Shown here in pieces: positions 1 to 10,990 of a DNA stretch of 64,000 bases. A program made the translations under genes and the position numbers. A model generated the notes under the pieces. The model searched no databases and was not told the origin of the DNA. It was given only the letters and a program-made list of their open reading frames with translations. The stretch's first letter is position 1. Every line of letters starts with the position of its first letter. The DNA lies in NCBI GenBank assembly GCA_022577435.1, contig JAKOON010000021.1, positions 5,651,501 through 5,715,500 on the forward strand. The letters are read 5' to 3'. This DNA comes from Embiotoca jacksoni (lineage: Eukaryota; Chordata; Actinopteri; Embiotocidae).

Positions 1-137
1 TAATTCATGCTTACGTTTGCCTTAACATGGTTCAAAAGCCAAGGAAACACTATTTTTTCATCATGGAGCATTTCACTTCTATCACTGTACATGTTCCTGT
101 CTTAGAAAATAGAAAAAAGAAAAAAAATAATATTAAT

Positions 138-143
138 TTTATT
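138..143 (-). terminator. Candidate polyadenylation signal of the 434-1729 gene
   Basis: The plus strand reads TTTATT, which is AATAAA on the minus strand. It lies about 290 bases past the stop codon of the 434-604 exon in AT-rich sequence, a plausible 3' UTR end. The hexamer is common in AT-rich DNA, so the call rests on position only. The rest of 1-433 shows no coding signal. Confidence 0.35.
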
Positions 144-433
144 TTCCCTTCAACCTGTAAGTACTGTATTGTAATAAAGAGTGTATAGAGAAACACTTGG
201 TGCTTTGATGATTCTGCCGGTGTGTAGATGCATTTTAAACTACGCCGTAGTTTTGATGTTCATATAAATATGCGTTCATATTTAAATTGTTAAGAATATC
301 GTTTGACTCTCTGGAGTTAATATTTATGCGAATTAAATGTATTTTAAATGAAATATAACATTAAATAAGAAAAAAAAAACCAATACTTCTTTCAAAATAT
401 ACAGGAAACAATACACAGCGCCTTCGTTGACAG

Positions 434-1729
434 TTAAGGTGGAGTTAAACTGGAGGGTTCCCTCTGTGAAGTCGGGGGATTTGGGTGGTTGTGGTTAACG
501 GGTGGGGACATCCAGTGACGAGGTGCCAGAGGCAGCGTTATGGGGTACATCTCATAGGCGGGCGGAGGGCCTCCCGTCCACACGCTTGTCAGCTTGGGGT
601 CAAACTACATGAAAATAAAGTTCAAAGTTAAATTCTACACAGCCTGTGGTAACATACACCCTTTTAAAATAGTTACACCGTTTTATAACGGGTATTTAAA
701 ATCATACAAAAAGATCCATGCAACACTCGTGCGTGTGCAGGGAATACAAAACCACTCGCAGTCAATTAGCTTAGCTTAGACCAAACACTAACAGTTGGCT
801 CAGCACCTGAAGACTCCAGGAAGTGATTGTGAGTGGCCAAGATATAGCCCTGTGTAGGACCCCTGTAAAATCCCATTGTGTTATTCAACTTTAGTTTTTG
901 TGGTGGTTGAACCAACATGATAAAAAAAAAAATGGTTAATTAGTGACTTTTAGTTACTTATGGTCAGAGCCAGGCTAGCTGTTTCCGGTCTTTGTGCTAA
1001 ACTATGCTAACATGAGATCGGTATCAATTTGGAGTCTAAATTGGAGTCTAGACATGAAATTCATAAACATATTTCCACAAGCCTATGGACTATTCCTTTT
1101 ATCGTTGTTGATTTTTCAGCGTGTAAAAATATTACTGAAGAATTATTGTTCACTTACACAACTATGCTCTGACTCTTTCAAGACTACAGACTGGGAGTTA
1201 AACTGATTTTGTGGCTATAAGGAAAGGCAAAGGTAAACACAACACTCCCAAAATTATAGACATAGGCAGAATATTAGGCTCAAATATGTGAGCACATCTG
1301 TGAGCAAAGTGATCCAGTGACTTTGACTGACTTTAAAAAAAAAAAAAAGAGCTCACGCACCGGTGAGTATGGCGGTGGGTGATCCACAGTGCTGTAGCGA
1401 GGAGGTAATTGGCCATAAAGTATTTCCACTTCCACCTGATCTTCCGACAAAGAAATGGTCTGGACTGCTGAAGAAACATTTCCACCTTGCCTGGGTGAGG
1501 TGATCTCATATAATGCTCTTTTCTTTTTTGTGTGAACATAGAAGCAGAGGAGTACGACGGCTAAACACACCACCAGGACTGGAAATCTAGGAACACAATA
1601 ACACCATTTTACGACTTATTCATTTAATATCTAAAGTCTGTATACAAAGATTCCTTCCAGACTCATTTTGATAACTTACACATATTGAAAGATATTCCCC
1701 ACCACAGTCATTGCTGGAATTATATCAAC
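434..1729 (-). CDS. Putative single-pass membrane protein with PPxY tail (3' exons only)
   Basis: Three exons are seen in transcription order: 1729-1680 (tentative), 1586-1361 and 604-434, with GT donors, AG acceptors and matching phases. The 1586-1361 exon encodes a transmembrane helix (FPVLVVCLAVVLLCFYV), a basic stop-transfer HTKKKR, and a tail with LPPRYST and HPPPYSP. The last exon adds GGPPPAYEMYP and a proline-rich end, stopping at TAA 434-436. PPxY motifs bind WW domains, for example of NEDD4-type ubiquitin ligases, so the protein may be a trafficking or ubiquitin adaptor; that role is inference. Signal peptide and ectodomain exons were not resolved; a donor near 2452 may mark an upstream exon. 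It is paralogous to the 3831-4454 gene. I do not recognise the family with certainty. TMEM92 (human 17q21.33, also PPPPY-tailed) is one candidate. Confidence 0.6.
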
Positions 1730-2724
1730 CTGCTGACATTACTGTGAGAAAAATAAAAGAGTTTTAATGACATACAGTGCAGCAGAGGAGTGTTGTGGTT
1801 TATATGAATGGAAAAAAAAAATAATCTTTAAAATTCAAAACCTACTTCGTGAACAATACATGCAATTTATATCTATAATCTATATTTCTTCCTAAAATCC
1901 ACAGCGTCAGATTAAATACAGCGTCCGCAATTCAGTACAGAACATTACAAAAACAAGTTATCAGTCATTTCTGAAGTAAAGTTTTGAATATACAACTGAG
2001 AAAAATAAATGAATGTGAGCTCATGTCACAGGATTCATATCCACCTCTACATCTCAGTTTACTGTATGTCAGCCTGCTGGAGCAGTTACAGTATAGGAGA
2101 CTTTTGAGCTTCAAACGTCCAATCAAAGGGATTTGACCTACAGTGACCCTGCGGCATTTAATTCACAATAATAATAATAATTTTGAAAGCTGCTCAGCAG
2201 TGTACAGCAACAACAATTTGATCCGTTTGTTAGCGGCATATAAAGCAGCTTGAAGGAGCAGCATAATGTCTGACTTTGTTGTTTTGAGTTTTAACAGCTT
2301 GCAGTGGACCTTCATCCTATAAATCAGGCGCTTATTACAACAGTAAAAACGACTTGAATTCCCATTTTAACGTATAACACATTTAATCTGAGAGAATTAT
2401 ATAATCACTGGATGGTAATCATTATATTACAGTGGGATGAGTCTTACCTTCTTTAAAAATCCAAAACATACAGAACCAGTCCGGACCTGTGGGTCACTAT
2501 CAGAGGATAATGTGTCACTCAGGGAAGTGCAGAGTAAGAAGAGTTTTTACAGCATTGTTGTCTTGCTTAAAGGCACAGGGACACGACACTTATACAGGTG
2601 TCTATGGCATATTTCCTGTGCATGTTGACAAAAATCCTTCATAAATCTTTTTAACTCAGTATTTGCTGTGGCAAAACATCAGCATTCCTCGCAGGTCAGT
2701 GATTAGATCTGTTTCCACTTACAG

Positions 2725-3185
2725 TAAAGCTGTTTCAGAAAGTATGCAGACCCCTTCACTTTTTGCACACGTTATTGGGTTCCAGATTGAATTTAAAATT
2801 AATACAATTTATATTTTTGCCCATGAAACTGACATGCAGTGTAGGACCTGATTCTCCTTTTCTAAACTGTGTCTTATCAGTTCAATTTGCCACATTCTAC
2901 TCCCGTCAAGTTCTACACACTTTTCAAGAATAAACAGGATGTACGTGACCACAACTTGGAGTACCAGCTCAAAGGGGCTGGAAACTTTTGTAATCAAGAG
3001 ATTTTAGTTTTTGATTTTTAATAAATTTGCTAAACTTTCTAAAAATATTATGCCATTTTGTAATTATGGGTTACTGAGTGTACCTTGATGGGAAAAAAAA
3101 AAAAAAAAAAATCGCAATTAAAATTACACCTACAACACTATGAAAAGTGAAGGGATCCGACTAATTTCTGAAGTGACTGCACAAA
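2725..3185. mobile_element. Tc1/mariner-like element with large internal deletion
   Basis: The left end contains AGTATGCAGACCCCTTCACT (about 2740-2760). The right end contains AAAAGTGAAGGGATCCGACT (about 3141-3160) in inverted orientation, so the ends form terminal inverted repeats. The TTAATAAATTTGCTAAACTT stretch near 3020 and the TTATGGGTTACTGAGTGTA stretch near 3065 resemble the 3' part of a widespread fish Tc1-like transposon whose ends read GACCCCTTCACTTTTT. The roughly 450-base length cannot hold a transposase, so this is a defective copy. It lies between the two PPxY membrane genes. Confidence 0.7.
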
Positions 3186-3830
3186 CCTTCATAATGTCCA
3201 CCCTATCGATCTTCTTATATTTTCACAAAACAAAACTTAACACTTTATTGTGTAAATCTGAAGCATGGTTACACAAATTAATTGTACGCATGAATGTAAA
3301 TCATTTTATTTTGAAAATTACTTTTTATTGCAATTTCCTAAACATCAAAACATAATTGATTACAATGTGTATCAAAACATACATGCTGTACATTAAGGTG
3401 CATTTGGTGGGTTTATAACTGGGCAATATCAGTCAAATAACAATTCTTCTTTCCACATTGTGGATTATTTACAGTTAGATAAATCATATACACACACAGT
3501 ATGTCCCAAATGAAACCTACAACCGCATATATGCATTAACCTGCATGAGGTCAAATAAAGGGGAAAAGGTTTCGAGCTTGTGAAACAGCTGATTTAATTT
3601 CATGCACAAACCTTATTTTGATATTATAATTTTTCCCCATGTTATGCAGGTTTCCAGAGGCTGAGCTAGAACTTCCTGTTATGAAATGATTTCTGAACAT
3701 CATTCCGCAAGCTCAAAATCCATTCAACCTATATTTGATCACATAACTGTGGCCCGTAATAAAAAAAAAAAAGCACAGTCTGTTATGGCAGGAGGGTGTT
3801 TGAAGTGGAGGAAGAGTAAGTTGAGGAGGA

Positions 3831-4454
3831 TCAGGGTCGCTCTGAGTAAGCTGGAGGGTCCGTGTATGACGGCGGTGGGTCGGGGTAGTGTGGTGGTTCA
3901 AGCTGGAAAAGAGGAGACATTGATGACTGCTGATGATGACATATCTAATCCTATGAAAAATATTTGCAACCAAAAATATTTGCAACCAACTACATATACA
4001 TAAATTTGACTTTCTTCATCATAAAATGTGCTAAATTCATGGCTGCGTTCAGGATGCACAGAGCCGTACCATGTAAGGAGGAGGTGGACTGATATTTCTT
4101 GAGCAGTACTCGGGAGGCTCTCTGCAAGAAGGTTGAAACTGTGCTTCATATCCGTCCGTTGCTTCCTCCTCTTCCTCGTCCTCCTGCTCCTCCTCATACA
4201 TTGGGATGATGAACACGGACGGAGACGACCTTTGAGGCCAGTCTTCTGTCTCTCTGTGTTTTTTTGCAAAATGGCAACAATATATCCACAGAGCGATGCC
4301 CAAACACAACAAGGGGATCCTGAAATAAAAGATAGCGATCACATGTGCAGCGCGCTTAAAATGAAGTGTAGTTGATCTTAAACATAGTGAGAGTGGAGGA
4401 AATACTTACTCAATTGTAAGATAATAAATGACCATGGTAGTTTTATTTTCCCAC
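3831..4454 (-). CDS. Putative single-pass membrane protein with PPxY tail, paralogue (3' exons only)
   Basis: Exons in transcription order are 4454-4410 (tentative), 4319-4070 and 3902-3831. The second exon encodes a hydrophobic segment (IPLLCLGIALWIYCCHF), a basic AKKHR boundary, an acidic stretch with repeated Glu/Asp, then PPEYC and PPPPYM. The last exon adds PPPSYT and PPAYSE before TGA at 3831-3833. Exon phases match the 434-1729 gene: the membrane exon starts with the third base of a codon, and the last exon starts in phase 0. The junction xP(V/L)L at the start of the membrane segment is shared. The small upstream exons are similar in sequence near their donors. The two genes therefore look like tandem duplicates. 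Four PPxY sites suggest WW-domain binding (family knowledge). A possible ectodomain exon at 5127-5218 does not join in a matching phase. Function is unknown. Confidence 0.6.
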
Positions 4455-5126
4455 CTGAGGGAACTTTAAGAAAAGAAGAAGAGACTCAAAAAAACGATTT
4501 GAACCTGAAGAGTGAGACTCCTCTTTACAGTTAGTCATGCTTTTTAGTGTTCAGTTTTGCAACACATTTACTCATGGAAGGTTCAAAGGTAGCTCTTTAT
4601 CTCCTGTTTTCCTCAAACCACACAATAAAACCAGAAGTCTTTAAGTTAAATGTAATTACTGTTTGCGTCGATGTTTCTTTCAAATAAGGCAGAAGATAGT
4701 TTTGTCACTCAAACAGAATAGCCAGTGTGTCTGTGTGACGCTGCTGTTCAAAGTCAAAGCAGTCAATCTGTGTTGTTTATGCGGGACGTTGCTACATACA
4801 AATTATTTGAATTTGGATTAATCAGAGTGAAAGAAATGAAAGGCAGCAGTACAACAGTTCTCTTTAATTTCAGATAATTAATAACAGGCCTGGTTTGTTC
4901 AGGCTGCTACCTCTATATGAGGCCTTCCTCATGAGAATCAAATACAAAACAGTATACAAGAGGATTTCACATGTTTGGATTAGCTGTTCCTGACTAATTT
5001 GACATTTTCCAAACTGAAAATGAAGCTTACCTTCAACTACAAGCCACGTAAAGCAGGTTAAGTAGAGTGTTGACTTGCCACAGGCAATTTAAAGCCTCAA
5101 TAACCTGTTTAAAGAAGCACAACTCA

Positions 5127-5218
5127 CCGAAGCTGCAGCCAGTGACGTAAACGTACTTATCATCATTGACTCTGCTCTCGTCACACAGTAGAGAGACAAC
5201 TGTTGGCGGAGGGCTAAA
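5127..5218 (-). other. Exon-like segment, possible ectodomain exon of the 3831-4454 gene
   Basis: On the minus strand an AG acceptor after GTGAAAGCAG precedes an open stretch reading VSLLCDESRVNDDKYVYVTG then CSFG, ending in a GTGAGT donor at 5126. Two cysteines and a small size fit an extracellular exon of the downstream membrane gene. The exon leaves one base of a codon while the next candidate exon expects two, so at least one exon or boundary is wrong or missing. It is not part of an SH3 domain. Confidence 0.25.
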
Positions 5219-5693
5219 GGCCACCTGCTTTCACAGTGACTCGTACTGATTGAGAAATGTTATGACACAAGGATATAATACGGAAGGGAAATCACATTGC
5301 AGGAGAAAAAGAAGACGACAGGGAAACACAAGAATCCCTGTTTCAGCTTGTTTTTAAGGAATGCAGTGAAGGTGGTGTTGAAACATGTTGGAAGAATCTC
5401 TGCAGCAGCTCTCTGCGCCAACAGATTTTCATTTTGAAAAGGGAGTTTTCAGGGCCAGACAAAATATAATTTCAGACTCATACTCTGCTATTCGACACAG
5501 ATTAAAAAGCTCAAGGTTGAACCACTACACACACTTTTCCGAGCTTTTATTTATGCTTAATGTCGATCACACAACCGTACATGTTTTATACGTCCATGTC
5601 ATGGCAATACCTGGTGTACCCGATCACAGTCTGTGAGTTATAAAAGAAACTGGAGTTAATCTAACAAGACTTAAATCATCCAGTGACACAATG

Positions 5694-8324
5694 TTACCGT
5701 AGGACAGGGGGAGGAGGAGGAGGAGGAGGAGGGGGTGGTGGTACAATACCAGAGGTGCCAGAGTGGGCTGGTGGTGGAGGAGGAGGAGGAGGAGGAGGAG
5801 GGGATGCCGCTCCTGACCCTTGTGGGGGTGGAGGAGGAAGAGGGGAACCCCCGGCTGGAGGAGGTAGAGGGGGTGCAGCTCCTGACAGCAGTGGGGGTGG
5901 AGGAGGAAGAGGGGAACCCCCGGCTGGAGGAGGTAGAGGGGGTGCAGCTCCTGACAGCAGTGGGGGTGGAAGAGGAAGAGGAGGCGGAGGAGGATAGGCG
6001 CTGTTTGACGGACTGAGAGCAGGCGGCGGAGGGGGAGGCGAAGAAAGACCTGTGGGTGAAGGGAAGGAGGGGGGAGGGGGGAGGCCAGCGTCCATGGAGG
6101 AAGGGGGAGGTGGCGGCGGCAATGTGGGGTCCAAATCGGCTGAAGGGGGAGGTGGAGGGGGCGGCGGGCTGTTATTTGTGGAGTCGGGGACGGTTGGCAA
6201 GGTGGGGACTGAGGGTGGAGGCACGGCGATGCCAAGACTGGATCTGTAGACAAAACAACAAAAAAACAAACCTTCAGCTGACATGAGACATCACAACATC
6301 CTGGGAGTGACGGAGTTGTGTTTTTAAAGATTTGGGGAAGTTTGGTCGAAGTTATAAGACTGATGCCACTTTGATGCCTGTACAGTATGAAGTATATGAC
6401 ACTAATCCTTAGCTTATAAACAGGAAGCAGCTAGAGAGTAAAAAAATATATATTTTTAGTCCTTAATGCAGAAACCTTTAAGATATGATTGTATATTGTA
6501 CCCAAACTGAATATTATTATCCCCATACCATAATAATCAGTGTCTGTTGGGTAGTTTCATTATGACAGTGTTGTCAGCATAAAAAGGGAAAAGATGGATA
6601 GTGTCTACATACACAGATATCTCTGCAGTGGACTGTATGCTCTCTGTGGTCCCAGCTCTCTTTCTGGGCTGCTGCTCCATAACCTGCAGATGGAAGAAGG
6701 ATGAAAATGAAAAAATAAATAAGTGGTACATCTCATTTCCACACAATGTCAGTGAGACCAAAAGGGAATGTAGTTTTCTATACAGCTGCAATCCAAAAAG
6801 AAATTGCGTTATGTGTGGACTCAAACTCAATTTAATCTTTCAATTTAGAATCCCCCTTTACCTGAAAACAGTGGCCAATGGAGTCCAAGATGGAGTATGA
6901 TAGTGGCACTCTTGAGTAGCTCTGCTCTGGCTCCTTGCCTGAAGCCGGCGGGGTCATGAGCTTGGAGCGGGTCTTTTTTTGGGGAGTGGTAAAAGCACCA
7001 ATCTCTCTCCTGGCCACGTTCTCAAAGTGGATAGCTGCCGCCTGGACCAGAGGACGGAGAGAACACCCAAAACAGCAATACACAAGAACTTTTCTCATCA
7101 CTTCTTTCCCTAAGTGTCTCTAATAAGGTTAGTGAGTGGCAACATGCATGCAAACAAAAAGTGTATACAGCACACTTTTTGGTTCATATGTACACAGCAA
7201 AGATTGTAGTGGAAAAATGTGCAAATTTCATTTGACTTGCATGTTAAACAGGAAATTATTGACCTTCCTGGGGGTCAAACAAGTCTCACAAAAATCTTTC
7301 AAATCTAGAATGTCATTTAAAAAAAACAATAAGAAACTCTTTCAAAAGTAAATCTAGATATTTATACAGTGAATAAAATATTTAAATGTGCAATATGTAA
7401 GATGTTTAAAACAGTATGCAAAACATTGCAAATATAAACAGAGAATGTGAAGAAATAGCAGTTTTGACGTTATATCGAACAAATTGTGTTGCACAGTTGA
7501 AATTAGCGTGATCATCTTTCAGCTTTGTCCTGTGTTGTAATGTCACCGTGGACCTCAACAGGCTAAACAGCCAACTACTAACAAAGGACAGAGCAACGAA
7601 ATGTAAAATTCAACCAGACTGCTGAAACTCTGAGAGCTGGACTGAGGGCAGACTGCCTGGATGCTACAGGGACTCACTGTCGCCTTTTTATGTACAAAGT
7701 GGTGTTACAATACAGGACTAAAATCTTACATATTTCACTTTTAAGTCATGAAAAATATACAGTGTCTTTCGAAGATAACATTGGTTGGGTTATTATTGTT
7801 GTTTAGTCATTTCATCAGTCAAAAGCAGGGTGCAACCTGATCTGGACTTGGTCAGAGATCTCAGGTGTATTTTAGGGAGAAAGGTGTTCCTCACCAGTGA
7901 CAGCAGATTGACAGAGGACTCCATATCTTTGACCTGCATGGCCTGTGAGTCCAGCAGTTTCACCAAGGTGCTGGCCAGACTGTTGATCTGGTAGGAGACA
8001 CTGGCCAGCGCCTGGGCAGCCAAAGCCTTGGCCTCGTCAACAGCCTTGGTTGTATCATCTGCCTATTGGATTATTAAAAAAAAATAAATATAAAAGGTCA
8101 TGTTGTAAAATTCTTTCAAAGCTTTTAATTTCTCAACAAAGATCGAAAACTGAAGTTGTTAGTTGCGTCTTTTTACGAGCACTACTCACCTGAAAATAAT
8201 TGTTTTCGCAGTAATCCGCCACTCGGTAGAGGTTGCTCTGGTTATCAGACAGACCTTTCCTGGCTGCTGGCGCCTCTTGAAATATCTGAATAACAACTTT
8301 TGAAAGGTTCTTTTTCTCCGTCAT
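5694..8324 (-). CDS. abi3: ABI family member 3 (Abl-interactor), SH3-less as modelled
   Basis: ABI proteins are subunits of the WAVE complex, which drives Arp2/3 actin assembly at the cell edge. Exons in transcription order are 8324-8190, 8062-7895, 7041-6862, 6683-6613 and 6243-5694, with all phases consistent (367 aa). Exon 1 has NLYRVADYCENNYFQ, the ABI hallmark. Exon 2 has ALASVSYQINSLASTLVKLLD, matching the helical WAVE-binding region. Exon 3 has VARREIGAF, the ABI homeodomain-homologous region. Exon 5 is almost pure polyproline, typical of ABI and able to bind profilin or SH3 domains. The ORF stops at TAA 5694-5696 just after PPPVLR. A GT donor overlaps the stop at 5697-5696, so splicing to a further exon is possible, but I see no SH3-coding sequence between here and position 1. 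Human ABI3 is 366 aa and includes a C-terminal SH3. The start ATG has a purine at -3. Confidence 0.85.
5822..5968. repeat. 69-bp tandem repeat inside abi3 polyproline exon
   Basis: The sequence GTGGGGGTGG recurs at 5822, 5891 and 5960, exactly 69 bases apart, and the first two units are nearly identical. On the minus strand each unit encodes LLSGAAPPLPPPAGG followed by SPLPPPPP (23 residues), so the repeat keeps the reading frame. The surrounding 5700-6180 is extremely GC-rich GGN repeat on the plus strand. Confidence 0.9.
7381..7744 (-). mobile_element. MITE-like repeat copy 1, in abi3 intron 2
   Basis: The left end TTTAAATGTGCAATATGTAA and the right end ATCTTACATATTTCACTTTT form imperfect terminal inverted repeats about 365 bases apart. 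The reverse complement shares blocks with 24620-24950, including GTTTCAGCAGT(C/T)TGGTTGAA and TTTGTTAGTA(G/C)TTGGCTGTT. There is no coding capacity, so it looks like a non-autonomous DNA transposon family. It sits between abi3 exons 2 and 3. Confidence 0.65.
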
Positions 8325-9623
8325 GTCTCCAATGGGCGCTCCTCACAAACCTTAAAAAGAAAAAGAAAAAAAAAAAAAAGAAAAAAAAAAGACGTAGTTG
8401 TCGCTATCTGGTGAAGATGAAAACTTTTTGGCAGGAGTCAGTCGATGCGGGCGGAGAGGGATGTGTACAGTCGACTATGAACGCGGAAAACACCGCGGGG
8501 TAAAGATTTCAGAGCAGCTGGTCTCAGGTCAGGGCTGCACAACTGACAAGTAATATGTGTCTGATAAAAAAAAAAAAAAAGGTGGACCTCATTTGTGGTT
8601 TGAATACTTGTTTACATATGTAATAATTTACACTATGAAATATATAATTTGATACCAGGTATCAAACGCTGTCTGACAGGAGCCTTGATGGCAGCCACGT
8701 GTATAATCTGTCAAATCCACTAGAGGGCAGTGCAGTCTTCAGAAAAGCGCTTCTCGTGGTTTGTTGATCAGTGCCTTTTAACCCTGATTGTCACGACGAT
8801 GTTAATAATGATCAACATTCAAACATTATACCTATTGTAAGGGATAGTTACAACAACCCCTGACAGCTCAACTCAAGCAGTGAATAGCTCAAAGGGAAAA
8901 GTTTGAATGAGTTTGTCTCATCACCAACTTATAGACATAATGATATTGTGGAACATTGTTATATAATTACAAAATACTAAGCCAAATTTAAACACATGGT
9001 ATTGTTCAGATATCCTGTGTACACAAGGTGCATTCCACAACTTCCTTCACTCCGTCTGGGTGTGTTCAAAAGTTATCAGAGGTTTTTTTTTAAGTAGTTT
9101 CTGTTGGCTAATTGCGGTAGCAGGGAAGCGGAGGAGCCATAGCTGCTCCACCCACCCTGCTTTATTTCTTTACAATATTTATTTTTTTAGTCTGTGAATA
9201 CTTTATATTATAATTTAAAAAAAAAAAAAAAGTATATAAATAAAACAAACGGATTATTTCTTGTCTAAAAAAATAAATCTAAATGAACCTAACCGGGCTC
9301 ATACAGGTGATGTGAATGAGTTAAGTATTTTCCCCTGAGCAGGTGTTCCTGTTGAGGATGTTAGCATTGCTACATATATTAGCAATCATTCCCAAGTGGA
9401 ACCACGGGGTAGTTTTTTTTTTTTTTTATTTTTTTATTTTTTTTTTTTTTTAAATATAATTCCCCCGTACGGACATTTGGGCTTCAGCAGAGACGTTTTC
9501 ATAAAAGCTGATTGGATAAATGTTCATGGTGAGTTTTTAAAACCATTTGAGGGACAGCGGGGACTCAGGAACCAGGAAACACTGAGCGGACACACGGGAC
9601 CCTGGACATCAACTACACGGGAC

Positions 9624-9682
9624 ATGCCGTCCTCCTCCTCCGACTACAGTAACACACCGTTTTGTCATGAAAACAACTCATG
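9624..9682 (+). other. Isolated first-exon-like segment
   Basis: An ATG at 9624 opens MPSSSSDYSNTPFCHENNS and runs into a strong donor (TG|GTAAGTGC) at 9683. No downstream coding exon that would continue it is visible before ace. It could be the first exon of an unrecognised gene, an upstream exon of ace, or chance. The reading frame is also open upstream through a T-rich tract. Confidence 0.2.
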
Positions 9683-10479
9683 GTAAGTGCATGATTTTTT
9701 TTTTTTCCCCTCTCTGTTGCTTTTTTTTTTTTTTTTATATATAAATGAATGCATTTGGTGGATGAAGCAGAAACTCTGTCTCTATGTGCTGCTCATTCAT
9801 TTACCATCAGGTCTGTGGGGTGTGCTGTTGATTCATTAATCCAGCTGTTTGCAGCTGGCAGCAGTTTGTGATCCGTGAGGCTGAAATATGCACACGCACT
9901 TGTGTCTGTTGCTTGCGTTTGTATGCAGGTGCCGTTTGTGGCATGACCTTGTGAAATGTTATATTCAGAGGTGTGTTTACATAAGCCTTGCATCTGTATC
10001 CCTTGATCTGAATAGCTCTCCTTGTTGTGTTTAACACGGAGTGATATTGTAAATGTTGCCGAGCGGGTGCCAATGCTTACAGAAACATATCCAGTCCCAT
10101 CAGTTAAAGTGCACTTTTTTTTTTTTTTTGTCATGTCAGTTTTTCAAGACAATTTCTGGCGCTCATTTCCTTCAGCCATGTTACATGTCACAATAACTAA
10201 CTTTACCAGGATGTAGCTCGGTGTTGATACTTGACGAGCAGTTGAGAGAAGACAAAGAGCTTGTTTACAGATCTACAAACACTGGAGCACTGACCTCAAC
10301 TGTGATCATTTTGAGGAGGCATTTTACCACTTTATCAGATTGCAGCTTAGAGATGACAGGAAGTGAAGGGCTGGAAAAGGAGAATGATGTGCTACATAAA
10401 TCCCTGACTACGTTATTGCAGTTCATGGTTGATGTCTCCGAGGCCTCACTTGTTCAGTTCGAGGAGGTTGTTGTATGGC

Positions 10480-10990
10480 TTTGGTTCAGACTAAGATGTC
10501 ACTACAATTACTGAATGGATTGCCACAGATTTGTATCCAGAGGATTTCTCTTAATGATCCCCTTGCTGTCACCCTGCAGCGCCCTGGTGAGGTTGACATT
10601 TTTTTAAATTTTTTTATTGACATGTCTTGGAGACTATTAATTGCTGTGGAGTTTTGTGCAGATTAATGATACCTTGAGGACAAACTTTAAGCGACTGCAG
10701 TGATCCCCTGACTTTCCCCTCTAACAGTAAGGTTCACATTTGTAGTATTCAGTGAAACGTTGCCCCAACCGCTGGATGAACTGATATGAAATTTGGGACA
10801 AGTATGCATGACCCCTTTAGGAAGAACTGTAATATCTTTGGTGATCCGCTGACTTCCTTAGGAGGTCATACTTTTAATTTATAAAATTGCAGCAAAACTA
10901 TTGATGGTCCCATCACCTGTACGTTGCATTAGAGAATGATAGAATGCAAACAAAACTAAGATGATGACGATGATGATAAGAGGGTCTTGA
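10480..10990 (+). repeat. Degenerate percomorph-type dispersed repeat
   Basis: The stretch includes CTGGATGAACTGATATGAAATTTGGGAC, GGTGATCC..TGACTT and GAGGTTGACATTT blocks. These resemble a common fish repeat whose consensus contains 'ATGAAATTTGGTACA' and 'GGTGATCCCTGACTTT' (from memory of the family; not searched). The blocks recur at about 10545-10600, 10690-10735 and 10780-10870, so the unit is internally repetitive. No coding potential. Confidence 0.5.

Noticed and set aside
5683..6016. Plus-strand glycine-rich ORFs
   Set aside because: They are the complement of the abi3 polyproline exon, whose frame is fixed by splice phases.
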